Of a stretch of 64,000 nt of DNA, positions 32,356-43,064 are shown piece by piece. The notes under the pieces were generated by a model. It was not told the origin of the DNA and did no database searches. It saw nothing but the letters and a program-made list of their open reading frames with translations. Positions within the stretch are counted from its first letter, which is position 1, and each line of letters opens with the position of its first letter. A program made the position numbers and the translations under genes. The stretch is from Pictodentalium vernedei (Eukaryota; Mollusca; Scaphopoda; Dentaliida; Dentaliidae). Location: the NCBI GenBank assembly GCA_031216915.1, contig CM062289.1, positions 57,664,577 to 57,728,576 of the forward strand, written 5' to 3'.

Positions 32356-32613
32356 CAGTACGTGGAGAGTGTATTATCACTAAATCATCCGCAGAGTGGC
32401 GATTCCACCCACGCAATAATTGCAAATTTGTTGCAAAGCATAACCAACACAAGCAAAGTTTCAGCCAATGGACCTCCGGGTTAAACCCGCAGGTCCATTG
32501 GCTGAAACATTGCTTGTGTTTTTTTGTCGATATGTACAAAATTTGAAAGTTATAGCTTGGGTGATATCTCCACTCCGCAGGTGATTTAGTTACAATCCAC
32601 TCTCCACGTACTG
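32356..32613 (+). mobile_element. Tc1/mariner-like MITE, family C2
   Basis: CAGTACGTGGAGAGTG ends flanked by TA. More than 90 percent similar by eye to the copies at 27797 and 48908. The core palindrome has one arm mismatch (CCGCAGGTCC). Confidence 0.92.
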
Positions 32614-32664
32614 TATTTTCTCAAATTAGCTACTCATTGCCCCTTTTATTCATTCTAGTAAGGC

Positions 32665-33061
32665 AATTTATTTATTTATTGGTGTTTAAGGTCACATACT
32701 TATGCACAATGGCTAATCATGACCGTAACAGTTTTACGGGTGGAGGAAGCCGGAGTTCCCGGGGAGAACAACCGAGCAACGACGAGCAGCTGCCAGCACC
32801 TCAACATCGTAACTCCGCACTGCAGCACAGGCAGGGTTAGATTGGTTGAAGACATGCGCACTATCGACGTGCAGTACGCCTTAGTATACGGCATCATCGT
32901 GCCCCCATGTGGACAATCGGGGTTAAGTGCCTTGCCCAAGGACACAACGCGGAGTCCGAATGGATCGCTCAGACGGTCACCCATCCGAGGATTAACCGGG
33001 CTCGACGTTGCTTAACTTCGGTGATCTGACGAGAACCGGTTACCACAACGCCACCGCGCCC
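32665..33061 (-). mobile_element. SINE family B with a 5S rRNA-derived head
   Basis: Body and tail are ordinary family B. On the minus strand, however, the head (about 33052-32973) reads CTCGTCAGATCACCGAAGTT, AAGCAACGTCGAGCCCGG and TTAATCCTCGGATGGGTGAC. These match the internal promoter (A box, intermediate element, C box) of 5S rRNA. A 10-bp duplication CTAGTAAGGC lies at 32655-32664 and 33062-33071. This is a SINE3-type head on a body that elsewhere carries tRNA-type heads. Confidence 0.9.
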
Positions 33062-33071
33062 CTAGTAAGGC

Positions 33072-33504
33072 GATAATATATCTTATCTACCAAAAAACGT
33101 AATCGCAAACAGCAATATCATAAGGGATAAAAATTTGCCGATAAAAGATCTTATATCATTATTGCAGTAGCGATAAAAGTCATAGTGACTTCGCGAGAAA
33201 TGAATGCACGCGCGCCCGACGGACTATTTCAGTCATAGAGATCTGAAAAAGAGACAGTGATGCTGGCAATCACAAGTCATTTCCTTCAAAGACTTGTAAT
33301 GTTGCAATGAATGATGCATCAAGTTTGCCTCAACAAACATTCCATGTTGTGGAGAATTTCACAATCAAGTACATAAACAAACCACCATGCAAAAATATTT
33401 TAGTGGTAGTGACAATCACGAGTCACCTCCTTCAAGAATTTGTAATGCTGCAATGAGCGATGCCGCCATGCATCTAGTTTACTTCAACACACATTCCATA
33501 TTAA
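33072..33504. other. Intergenic or intronic, diverged direct duplication
   Basis: CAATCACAAGTCATTTCCTTCAA near 33268 recurs as CAATCACGAGTCACCTCCTTCAA near 33413, each followed by TTGTAATG(T/C)TGCAATGA and CAACA(A/C)ACATTCCAT. The unit is about 145 bp. Confidence 0.7.
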
Positions 33505-33747
33505 CCTTTTACCCAACGTAACAGCCAAACCCGGCCAGCGCTATTCACAAATGTCACCATTCAATTTTTATTACTTTTTCATTTTTTGTCACAAAAACAT
33601 AGCTTATGACTCCTCATTGGAACGAGCTCAATGAGCTCGTTCCAATTAGGGGTCATAAGCTGTGTTTTTGATGCAAAAATTAAAAATAATTAGTGCTTCA
33701 AGAATTTTATTTGCAAGTGTCGTCTGCTTTTCGTGTTAGGTAAAGGG
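33505..33747. mobile_element. Family A TTAA MITE
   Basis: TTAA at 33501-33504 and TTAC at the right. CCTTTTACCCAACGTAAC and GTTAGGTAAAGGG ends. The full core hairpin is present. Confidence 0.87.
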
Positions 33748-34254
33748 TTACAGGAAACTGCACGACCCAGTACACAAACAACCCACCATGCAAAACACCA
33801 AAACAAAAAAACACGAAACCGAATCGCAAAATTAGAAAGTTGAAGCGAGAAAATTTTGAAACGTGACGTCAGTCTAATTGTCGTTTGCACGCTTCTAAAA
33901 GTTGTGAATGAAGTGACTTCGTGCATTAAAGGAGATTCTTGTGCACTACAAAAATATAATTCCCTAGTTGTTTTTCGCAACCCACCCATCTATCCCTTGA
34001 GAGGCCTCATGTATTGAATTAAATTTGGTTCGAAATAATGTCTGACGGAAAAAGTGTACTTGGGTCGAGTTTGATAATTTTTAATCACCATGAACAGTAC
34101 ATTCATATCGAATTAATTTTCTCACATGCCGTTGGGTTGAAAGAATTGAAAATAGAGTCCCATTATTTTCATCAGCTGAATGTGGCATTTTGTGTGTTAA
34201 CGACTATTTTTGAGAAATCTTGGTAATGGGTTTTGCTGACTGAAAGGCAGATAA

Positions 34255-34375
34255 AAGTGCTAAGTGCCCCTTTTGCTTGTGTGCAATCTTTTATCGCGGC
34301 TCGACGACCCGTTTTTGGGGAGGTATAGCTACTCGCCGCGATAAAAGATTCTGTACAAGCACAATGTGCACATGA
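34255..34375. repeat. Hairpin with CTTTTATCGCGGC arms
   Basis: GCTTGTGTGCAATCTTTTAT and CGCGGCTCGACGA pair with CGCCGCGATAAAAGATT and GTACAAGC. It lies just outside the inner border of the composite repeat at 34388. Confidence 0.75.
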
Positions 34376-34387
34376 TACATATACATG

Positions 34388-35103
34388 TTTATCCGTTTTG
34401 TTCACTTTAAAACATTTGATATTTTGTGTTCATATTAATCAGTGATAAATAAAGCCTTCCGTCAATTTCATGGGTCAATTTCAATACTAGACAATTTGAT
34501 TGGCTGAACAAAATAAAACTGGGCCACATTTTCATAATTTGCATAATTAGAGTTGGGAGCTTTCATTGGTCAAATTCAAAACTGGACAATTTGATTGGCT
34601 AAACAAAATACAACTGGGTGACATTTGCATAATTTCAGTAGGGAGAATTTATGTTATCTATCCTATTTAGGGTGGGTTATATTGCATTAATCTTTTACCT
34701 ACAAGAAAAACGCCATTCATTTTTTTTATATTTTCACTTTTTGCTTCCAAAACATAGGTTATGACCCCCTCATTGGAACGAGCTCGGCACGCACGTTCCA
34801 ATGCTGGGTCATAACCTATGTTTTGGAAGCAAAAAGTGAAAATTTTTAGTTATACGAGGATGTTTTTTCCAAGTGCTGTCTGCAACTCAAGTTAGGTAAT
34901 GTGTTAAAAAGTCATACTAAGCAGCTAATTTGTACATGTGTGTGTCATATGATAAATAGAATATGAAATGAGTGTTTTTCTCATATAATATTTATGAAAC
35001 TCGTCCGAATTTTCCGTTTGGGCTCGCCAGAGGCTTGCCAAAACGGAAAATTCTTAGACTCGTTTCATGAATATTATATGAGAAAAACACTCATTCCATA
35101 TCC
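34388..35103 (-). repeat. Composite 720-bp repeat, right copy of an inverted pair
   Basis: The reverse complement of 19961-20700, in the same order: AT-rich part with GACAATTTGATTGGCT motifs, family A MITE (34691-34903), then the hairpin with GAGTGTTTTTCTCATATAAT arms (34965-35103). The homology ends sharply at both borders. Confidence 0.88.
34691..34903. mobile_element. Family A TTAA MITE within the composite repeat
   Basis: TTAA at 34687-34690 and 34904-34907. The core hairpin CCCCTCATTGGAACGAGCTC has TTTTGGAAGC arms, like the copy at 20158. Confidence 0.85.
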
Positions 35104-35164
35104 TCTAAAAATCAACTGTTTGCAGTGTAAGTGTTGACACAATTTAAAAAATGGTACTTTTGGT

Positions 35165-35700
35165 CGAGTTGTATCAACAATTCGACTTATGTTTGGATGA
35201 AGATCGATGGGTGTCTATCTGTCTGTCTGCATGTCCGTTAATGTGTCCGTGTCTTGATGTCAGCACGGTAACTGGAACAAACGAAAACCAAATGTGGTCC
35301 TTCTGGCATTGTTTTTCATGAATGATGCCCCTTAGATTGTTTTGGTGTTTGAATTTCTGACTGGCGGTGATGACTGGCGGGCGTACCAGCTCAATAACTT
35401 AAACAAACCTTATTCGATGTCTACCCAAACTGGTCTGTGGGTTCTTGGATGAGTTCGAACGCCGTTTTTTTCAGGAGTTATGCCCTTTAGATTGTTTTCT
35501 TGTTTGATTTTCCAACTTTTCTTTGAATTTCCGACTTGCGGTTGGTTCTAGCATGATAACTTGAACAAACGTTATCCAATTTTTAACAAATTTGACCAAT
35601 GCCTATCAGATAGTTTCAGCAGTTTCAGGTACTAGGATAAATTCCCGTTTAGCCACCAAAACTCGACTCCAACATCTCTGCTGCGAAGCTGTTATATAAA
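35165..35700 (+). repeat. Diverged tandem repeat of about 200 bp
   Basis: TTATGCCCTTTAGATTGTTTT near 35477 matches ATGCCCCTTAGATTGTTTT near 35326. Each is followed by TTGATTTTC or TTGAATTTC and a CTGACTGGCGGT or CGACTTGCGGTT word. Confidence 0.65.
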
Positions 35701-35724
35701 TTTGTATTATGCATTCTTCTTCAA

Positions 35725-35930
35725 ATGATAAATAAATAAAGAAATTAATAAATAAATAAATAAATCTCTTGAGATCACATAACATACACAATGATGAGCT
35801 TTACTTTGTCGGGCACCATTTTTAACAAAAATGGTTTTATTTATTTATTTATTTATTTATTTATTTGTGCATAAATATGTGACCTTAAACACCAATAAAT
35901 AAATTATTTATTTATTTATTTATTTTCTGC
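35725..35930. repeat. AAAT/ATTT runs, remains of SINE tails
   Basis: Three (AAAT)n or (ATTT)n runs at 35725-35765, 35838-35868 and 35896-35925. They surround a GTGCATAAATATGTGACCTT stretch that matches the 3' end of family B. Confidence 0.75.
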
Positions 35931-35934
35931 CACA

Positions 35935-36550
35935 TTCAAGGTTAAACTTCATAGGGATAAACATTATTGCTTTTTAAATTATTCATGGTTATGTTGAATC
36001 TGATATTAAGCAAGCGAACAAAGCTTTTCAAAACATTGAAAGCTAGTAGCCTGCACGCACATATGTTTTGGAGGATATATATTTGAAGATACCTCTTTGT
36101 GAATAGTTATTGTTCCTTGTACTTGTTTGCCCCCTGCTTTCCGGACCACCTCATGATCCTCAAAGCTCCAAGACCCCCACTGCTCACTTGTCACTACAAA
36201 CTGTCCTATGGTCAGTTCCTACCTGATACCGTGGTTTTCTACCACCCTTGTAGTCTTGTCCTGTATCATTGCTGTTGCACTACTACCGTTAAAGGGCGTG
36301 TTGAAGGCTAGGGGTTGAGGTGCTTGGTGTGGGGCTCATTCGGGTGTGACCCTTCAGTGCCAGATTACATCAGAGAGAGCTAGGAAGCTTGTAGTGGTGC
36401 TACAAGTCAAAAGTAATGGTACATGGATGCAAGGGTGGTAGAACTCTACAGCAATGGTGAATACAACCGAGGCTAATGATAGGATATATAGTTGAAGTCG
36501 TGGTAGAAGACAACTGTAAGGTTACAGTAGTTAAGTAGCTGTATGGGAGT
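35935..36550. other. No gene recognised
   Basis: Short frames at 36006-36194 (minus) and 36099-36311 (plus) have no domain. No clear repeat is seen. Confidence 0.4.
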
Positions 36551-36556
36551 TATGTA

Positions 36557-36859
36557 CAGTTAAAACTAGAAGTCCTGTCTTGAACTGTGCGCTTATCTAG
36601 GCTTAATTGCGCGTAGGAATTGCGCGTAATTGCCATGTAGAATGGTATCCAAAGCACGGTAGGTTCTCCTGGTTACTCATAGCAGGCAATGATTCTGCCA
36701 ATGGACCTCCGGGTTACCCGGAGGTCCATTGGCTGAAACATTGCATGTGCACAGGCAATATGTACAGAATTTGATAGCCTTACTATGGTCATAACGCGTA
36801 GATTAACGCGCAGATCGACGTGCTATTTATGCGCATTTCATGACAGGGCTTTTTAACTG
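36557..36859 (+). mobile_element. Tc1/mariner-like MITE, family C1
   Basis: CAGTTAAAACTAGAAGTCCT left end flanked by TA. The right end has lost CTTCTAG (AGGGCTTTTTAACTG). Core palindrome at about 36697-36752. Confidence 0.88.
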
Positions 36860-36969
36860 TAGGAGCCATATATGAGCTATATTGAAGGTAGGTGATGTAT
36901 GGGAGCCATATCATAGGTATCCTCATATATCCAGATGCAGACATGAGGGATGTTCGGTTATACATCTCA

Positions 36970-37325
36970 TACACCAAGATGGCGGCCTTCAGTCAGCAAA
37001 AAGGACGACGAAAACACAATTTCCGTCCAGAGTTAATGAACTTGTTTCGTAGATTGTGGTATACATCTCAAGCCACCATGGACACCAAGATGGCGGCCTC
37101 CAGTCAGCAAAAAGGACGACGGAAACACGTGTTGCCCTAAAAGCAAGCGATGTGCATGCGCACTAAAACCACATATAACTATGTTAATGACATTACGCGG
37201 GCCACTTGACAACCAAACGTGACGTAACTGGGTCACTTGACAATGACACCACTTCCTAGGTTCGTCCCAAGGTCCTGCAACCTTGTGGTGAAAACCACAT
37301 TCATTACATACTACTGACAACAAAA
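36970..37325 (+). repeat. Dispersed repeat K, partly duplicated
   Basis: CACCAAGATGGCGGCCT(T/C)CAG with TCAGCAAAAAGGACGACG occurs at 36970 and again at 37082, so the first part is a tandem duplication of about 110 bp. The remainder matches 25846-26070. Confidence 0.78.
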
Positions 37326-37510
37326 ATTTCCAAAAGAGAGGGTTGGGGTGGGGGTGGAAATCGCCCCTATTAGCATCGGATTCGAATAAAATCAACTCGT
37401 CTGCAGCCTGTAGTGAAATTCAGTCAAATTACGTATGAAACGAGCCAAAATTTCCGTCCAGAGTTACTGAACTTGTTTCGTAGATTGTTTTATACAATGG
37501 ACTCGTTGAA

Positions 37511-37882
37511 TTATTTATTATTTATTAGTGTTTAAGGTCACATATTTCTGCACAATGGCTAATCATGACCGCGACAGTTTTACGGCGACAGTTTTACGGG
37601 TGGAGGAAGCCGGAGTACCCGGAGAGAACCACCGAGCAACGGCGAGCAACTGTCAGCTCCCCAACATACGAACTCCACACAAGCAGGGTTAGCATTGGTT
37701 GAAGACAGGTGCACCATCGATGTGCAGTACGCCTTAATACACAACGTCACCGTGCCCCCACATAGGCAATGGGGATGAAGTATCTTGCCCAAGGACACAA
37801 CGCAGTTGCCACAGGTGGGATTGGAACCGAGGACCTCTCGGCTTGCAGCCTGCACCTCTACCTACTGAGCCACCGCGCCCCC
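37511..37882 (-). mobile_element. tRNA-derived SINE (family B) with second head type
   Basis: The minus-strand head GGTGGCTCAGTAGGTAGAGG (A box) and CCTCGGTTCCAATCCC (B box) differ from the head at 22652-23010. Flanked by TGGACTCGTTGAA (37498-37510) and TGGACTCATTGAA (37883-37895). A 15-base duplication (CGACAGTTTTACGG) lies near the 3' end. Confidence 0.92.
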
Positions 37883-38224
37883 TGGACTCATTGAAGATCT
37901 TCTATTTATAATGTGGTTGATATCTAGAAACGTTACAGCAAAACCTTTTAGCTTCCAATGTGTGCAAATCAACAACTTACCTGGTGGATCACGTGGATAT
38001 ATCACATTTGTTCGGTTATTTAATTTCTGTGTTGTTTTCGCTTCTTTGGTTGTTGTGGCAACAGTTGTGGTGTTTGGGAAAACTGCAATATTTAAATACA
38101 GCAGGTCATATGAAGAGTGCGTGTCCGGAAATTATTGTAAACCCTTTGAACCCGAGCAGCCGCTTTTCCGGCCAGGAACATGCAATGTCATAACGTCATT
38201 ATACAGAATGTCTGTTCAGTAAAT

Positions 38225-38335
38225 GTGTGGGGGCTGACCAATCAGTATTTTCAACGTGCAGCCCCGAGGCTGCACGTTGAAAATATTGATCGGTCAACCC
38301 CAGATAATGAATATGGACTCTTCTAATTGCTGCCA
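38225..38335. repeat. Family I hairpin, second copy
   Basis: GGGGCTGACCAATCAGTATTTTC with AACGTGCAGCC pairs with GGCTGCACGTTGAAAATATT and GGTCAACCCC. The right flank GGACTCTTCTAATTGCTGCCA matches the left flank of 23095-23205 in reverse complement. Confidence 0.82.
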
Positions 38336-39185
38336 GTCAAGTGGCATGGACGATACCACTAGAGTTCAAAGGGTTAAGTATGATCGCAAAGTTTACTTTT
38401 ATCAGACTGATATCACCCCCCCCCCCCCCCCCACCCACCCAAAAGAAAAAGCAATAAAAAGAGCGGCGCTCAGTGAACTCAAACCCTCATGTCCATGTTT
38501 ACACTGAAACATTAGAGGAACTTACTGAAGAATATGAGCTTCAGACTACACAAAAAAAATATTTTAACATCTTCAGGACTTGAACAATGAAATATCATGT
38601 TTGTAAACCCATCTATTAACGCCTCCTTGTTATTGAGTGTGTAGATTGATCTTAGAAGTGGTTCTCTATTGGTAGCACGTACACACGTGCGTGTAAATAC
38701 ATGTTATGGTGTGCATGTGTGTGTAGGTTAAAGGGTGTCTGCTCGATGGTGTGTAGGTATGATTGTACATGTATGTATGTCTGTGTGGTGGACCGTGTGT
38801 GATGGGCATTTCCAGAATGGGGTGAATTTTAAAGAACCCTATTAAGTGGGTTATTTCTGTCAGTTAACTTACTTTGTTTATTTTATAATTATGTTTTACC
38901 ACATAAAACGTCGTTAATTTCGACGTAACAACCCATGTCTTATTTCCTGATTATCAACTAGTGTCTAATTGGCGCGTGGTCCCATAGCAGCAGCAGCATT
39001 GTATTCTTGATATGACGTTCACATGACGTCAATTACGACAACAAGTAAAGCGCATTCATGACATCATGGTTTGAAGGGTCTGAACCAACGAACTGATTGT
39101 CAGTTTTTTGGAGAATTTAGCGACAACGAATTAAATAAAAAGTGTAAAAAACATTCGAAAATTCATGTGATATACAGAATCTTTA
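38336..39185. other. No gene recognised; C run and TG-rich stretch
   Basis: C run at 38407-38422. A TGTGTG/GTATG-rich stretch spans 38690-38800. No coding signal. Confidence 0.5.
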
Positions 39186-39187
39186 AC

Positions 39188-39332
39188 TCGTGATGTTTGG
39201 ATATAAGATTTTTTGAAACTCGTTTGATGAATTCGATTCACAACTCGCCTAAAGGCTCGTTGTGAATCAAATTCATCAAACTCATTTCAAAAAATCTTAT
39301 ATCCAACCATCACTCGTTTGAGATCCTCTATT
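39188..39332. repeat. Palindrome with GGATATAAGATTTTTTGAAA arms
   Basis: Arms of about 62 bases, meeting at CGCCTAAAGGCTCG, are nearly perfect. The outer CTCGTGATG / CATCACTCG also pair. Confidence 0.87.
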
Positions 39333-40158
39333 TATCCTAAAGGCTGTTGTACACACCACTCGACTCAGGCTATATCATGGATGCAAGGGCAGGAAACAGG
39401 GTCTCTCTCTCTCTGTCTCTCTCTCTCTCTCTCTGTGTTTGGTAGGCGGGGGTAGTGGGGTATTGGTGCTTCTACCAGGGCGCTGACGCTACGATGTTTT
39501 GCATCAAAGTCGTATGTTTTTTGCTTTTTCCCCCTTAGGGTTGGTCTTCTCTCTTGATAGCCCGCACTGGCCCCGCAGTTTCACATAGTGCGCAAGAGCC
39601 TTTGTTTTCATAAGTATGTGGATTGTTTATTTCTCTATAATCTGTATGTTTATAGTAACTGCATTTCAATAACCTCTACTTCTGTTGTATCCGGTAACAA
39701 ATTTGTTTTTGACATATCTTAATAATAAAAAAATTAAAAAAAACAAACTTCCTTTATATCTGGCAAACATTTCCACACTACGGGTTAATGTCAATGGTGA
39801 GATAAATTATAAATATTACACAGCTTGGAGGTGACTATGCCAACATAGTAGTCCTCGAAGAGTAGTCCGCAGAATAGACAGCTTCAAACTCACAGACCCT
39901 CAGAAGGGTGGGAAGTGACACCGTCACTATTTTCGCTATTCAGAACCAGTCCCATGCTCTATATACGCGAATAGGTAATTTCTAAATGTTGTTTTCGGTA
40001 GTTGCCCACAAGAGCAGCGTGTTCTATCCTGACACTTATGTGGATCGATTGTTTTTTCAACATCGATGCGACTGCAATATATTTTTTTTTTCTTTTATTT
40101 TCTTTTAATCTTTGGCCGGTGGCTGATTTGTCGCGGTTCTCGTATGAGAAGGCCTTGG
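39333..40158. other. Unassigned sequence with (CT)n run
   Basis: (CT)n at about 39402-39436. No reliable gene. Possible 3' UTR of the LINE fragment that follows on the minus strand. Confidence 0.4.
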
Positions 40159-40690
40159 TTACCCCTGTTCTACCACCTGCCTCCCTATTCCCATGCTTCT
40201 TCTCTCCTCCCAACACTCGGAGACGAACTGCTTGATGACATCCCTTGCCCCATTCTTTCCAATCTCTCCGATTAGCATATTAACCCTCTCCTTTGAGTCG
40301 CCCCCTAACCACATGTCCTTCATTCTCCCATCCCACTTCCCCATTATACTCCCCGTGAATCTTGTTCTTTTAGACTGGCATTTTGGGAATTCTATAAGAA
40401 AGTGTTCCAGGGTCTTCATCACGCCCAAATTACACATCTGGCACTCCTTTTCACTGTTTTTCCCATTTTTCCCCTCAGCTCCAGGGACCGCGACAGTGAT
40501 CCCCCAAAGGTGCCATCAAGGTACTCTTCAAAACCAGGCTTCTCTTTATCATGCAGGCCACCCAAAGATCTCTTTGATTTGACCCCCTCTCGCCAATTAC
40601 GGTTACAATCCTCCATGGCCCTTTCTTCGACGATCATTTTACCCCGGTTTGCCCCAACGTCAAGGTCCGAGATCTCCAATGAGTAGTTTT
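40159..40690 (-). pseudogene. LINE ORF2 C-terminal fragment (frameshifted)
   Basis: The minus strand reads WREGVKSKRSLGGLHDKEKP and FEEYLDGTFGG, then after a frameshift CQMCNLGVMKTLEHFLIEFP with a closing C, an ER-rich stretch and a stop at 40159. A CxxC...H...C knuckle with TLEHFL is typical of the C-terminal end of many non-LTR ORF2 proteins. The reverse transcriptase is not present upstream, so this is a 5'-truncated copy. The exact clade is not assigned. Confidence 0.75.
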
Positions 40691-41070
40691 CTAATTAATG
40701 TCATGTTGATCTCTAGTTTCAGATTTGAACACGGAAATCTGCGAGAATGCACATGTCTTCTTTTAACTGCAAACCATGTATATATATCAAGTACTTATTC
40801 CACTATATGTGTATAGTTATCTCCTACCGAAATGAACGTGACATTTTGGGTGTTGTTTTTAGAAGCCGCATCAATGAAAGTTCAAGGAGGGACTATGGCA
40901 AACTTTGTCTAGCTCTGAATGTTCCCTTCACCATGCCACTACACCATTAATGAATGTTAACTCATTACTGTCTTCAAAACAGGATTGTTGGAAGGTCAGC
41001 GAATATGTCGCAACTCAAAATGCCCACACCACTTAAAATGGCGCCAAGTCAATCAACGAGGTAACCCCCC
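40691..41070. other. No gene recognised
   Basis: The plus frame 40747-40950 has no domain. Nothing else stands out. Confidence 0.4.
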
Positions 41071-41282
41071 TCAATCCATGCATTTGATGACGTGAAAGCT
41101 GTTACGCTGTGACACAGCGTAACAGCTTTCACTTCATCAAACGTCAAGATGTTTACTGAGTTAATAACACTTTATCAATCCATGCGTTTGATGACGTGAA
41201 AGCTGTTACGCTGTGACACAGCGTAACAGCTTTCACTTCATCAAACGTCAAAATGTTTACTGAGCTGATAACACTTTATCAA
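41071..41282 (+). repeat. Tandem pair of 104-bp units, each a palindrome
   Basis: TCAATCCATGCATTTGATGA starts at 41071 and 41175. Each unit contains a near-perfect hairpin (TTTGATGACGTGAAAGCTGT arms around GTGACACAGC) and a GTTTACTGAG...AACACTTTATC spacer. The copies differ at only about three sites. A decayed relative is at 54335-54400. Confidence 0.95.
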
Positions 41283-42053
41283 CTTCTTTCTAATCTCGGC
41301 ACTTGTTTTTCCCAATAATAACTAAAGTATGTTGTAAATATTCAATTTGTTTTGCCGTGAAAAAGTAAAGATCAACATAATTGTTTTTCACAGATATTAA
41401 ATTATACTCTTTAAAAGGTGAGCAACGATTGTGAGGCGTCGGAAACTTGAAAATATCTTCAAGGAATTTTGTTGTTGATCATAGTTTATTTATAGCAACT
41501 CCTCCCCACCCCCACCCTCAAGTTGGCGGAGTTAGAGACATAGTTCTATATGTGACCAATGTGCGTTCCAACAATCCAGTTGTATAGCGATCGGATTGTT
41601 AACCTAAAGCCCAATATTAGTCCTGTCGAGGGCTACTCAGTTCTAACGTTGCCGACCGCCATCACGTTCACTTGTTCAGTCATTAATGCCGTGTTCACAC
41701 ATCCGGCGATTGCTTTGCGATTGTTCTGCGATCGGATTGTAAGTGCATCGCCGGGGATCGCCAGTGAATCTACAGTGGATTTCCTGTGATCGCCAAATGC
41801 TCGCAAAAGTGGTCTAGATCGCCTCCAGGATCGCGTGAAAAAATGAAAATGTTCATTTTTTCTTTTTTGCGATCCTGTTTGAGATAAAAAAATCGCGAAC
41901 CAATCGCCAGTGGGTCGCCAGTGAATCTTAGAGGTTGCGAGTGGATGTTAGTGGTTGCAAGTGGATTGCAAAGTGATTGCAAACGATCGCAGACTATTGT
42001 AAGTGGTTTTAATAGCAATTGAATGTAACCAATCATAGTCTCTCCCTCTAATT

Positions 42054-43064
42054 TTGCCCAATCATAGTCTTTGCATCCAATTTTGGCCAATCATAGTCTT
42101 TCCCTACAATTTTGGAGGTATAAAAGGAGTGGGACCACAGACTGACAACAGTTTCATTCAAATCAAGCTGCCTTACAACAGGAAGAAGGTACTTTTACTA
42201 CAACTTTACCTCCTCCAAATCCGAAAAAGGAAATTGACGTTAGAGGCGGCAGAGAGGGCACAGAGGACACAGAAGGGAAAGAGAAGATACAGAAGGAAAA
42301 AGATCAGAGAGATCCGAGTAGCCATCAACACCATCTGCCTGCTCGTGCCAGAGGTCTGTGAGGCAATCACCCAAGAGTTGCGTCAAGAAGTCATGCCTCC
42401 CTGCGTCACCCCGGAGCAGTGGCAGAAGGTCGCCGATGCGTTCCTGCACTGTTGGAACCTGCCCCATGCATGCGGGGCAATTGATGGCAAGCACATACGC
42501 AATGTGTGCCCGATGAAGTCAGGATCCCTGTACTTCAACTACAAGAGGTTCTTCAGCGTCATACTCCTTGCACTGGTGGACCACAACTACAAATTTATCT
42601 TCGTAGAGGTTGGGGCGAATAGTGCCTGCTTCGATGGGCAACTGTTCAACGCATCGCAGCTAAGAGTCCTACTGGAGAGCGGCCAGCCGGGACTCCCTGC
42701 CGACTACCCTCTGTCGGGCAGCACAGATGGAAAGAATATACCCTACTTCATCGTGGGTGACGATACCTTTCCCCTGCGGCGATGGTTGATGAAGCCCTAC
42801 TCAAGGCGAGTATTCACACGAAAGGAACGCATATTCAACTACAGGATCTCCCGGGCAAGACGCATCGTCGAAAACGCATTTGGCATACTATCAACCAGGT
42901 TCCAGTACCTCGTCAGCCCTCTAGTTCAACGCAAGCAGGGGAGTCTCGAAGCGGTTGTGATGTGCTGCACGATGCTCCACTATCTCCTTCGTATGAGACG
43001 TCCAGGGCCGCTTGAAGGAGCTGACCAGGAACATGCCAATGGAACTGTGATAGACTGGGAGTGA
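42054..43064 (+). CDS. Harbinger transposase (DDE_Tnp_4 type), N-terminally incomplete
   Basis: The frame of 336 residues holds GAIDGKHI (D144), FNYKRFFSVILLALVDHNYK, GANSACFDGQLFNAS, IVGDDTFPL (D236) and RRIVENAFGIL (E273), the catalytic blocks of Harbinger transposases. It ends normally (EHANGTVIDWE). LVPEVCEAI is present, but the roughly 130 residues usually found between the basic KRRYRRKKIREI stretch and that motif are missing, so an in-frame internal deletion is likely. A TATA box (TATAAAAG) at 42119-42126 lies inside the frame, so the Met at 42054 is not the true start. A 5' intron (possible donor after GGAAGAAG near 42187) or a later start is likely. Confidence 0.85.
   Translation: MPNHSLCIQFWPIIVFPYNFGGIKGVGPQTDNSFIQIKLPYNRKKVLLLQLYLLQIRKRKLTLEAAERAQRTQKGKRRYRRKKIREIRVAINTICLLVPEVCEAITQELRQEVMPPCVTPEQWQKVADAFLHCWNLPHACGAIDGKHIRNVCPMKSGSLYFNYKRFFSVILLALVDHNYKFIFVEVGANSACFDGQLFNASQLRVLLESGQPGLPADYPLSGSTDGKNIPYFIVGDDTFPLRRWLMKPYSRRVFTRKERIFNYRISRARRIVENAFGILSTRFQYLVSPLVQRKQGSLEAVVMCCTMLHYLLRMRRPGPLEGADQEHANGTVIDWE
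42119..42126 (+). promoter_or_regulatory. TATA box for the Harbinger transposase
   Basis: TATAAAAG preceded by CCAAT words (CCAATCATAG repeated three times, about 42030-42100). A sensible core promoter 60-270 bases before the conserved coding part. Confidence 0.6.

Noticed and set aside
32973..33052. Functional 5S rRNA gene
   Set aside because: Only the internal promoter part is kept and it is fused to the SINE body; it is a SINE head.
37911..38222. 103-residue frame with a hydrophobic stretch
   Set aside because: No homology recognised, no splice or promoter context, and it runs up to a hairpin repeat; treated as chance.
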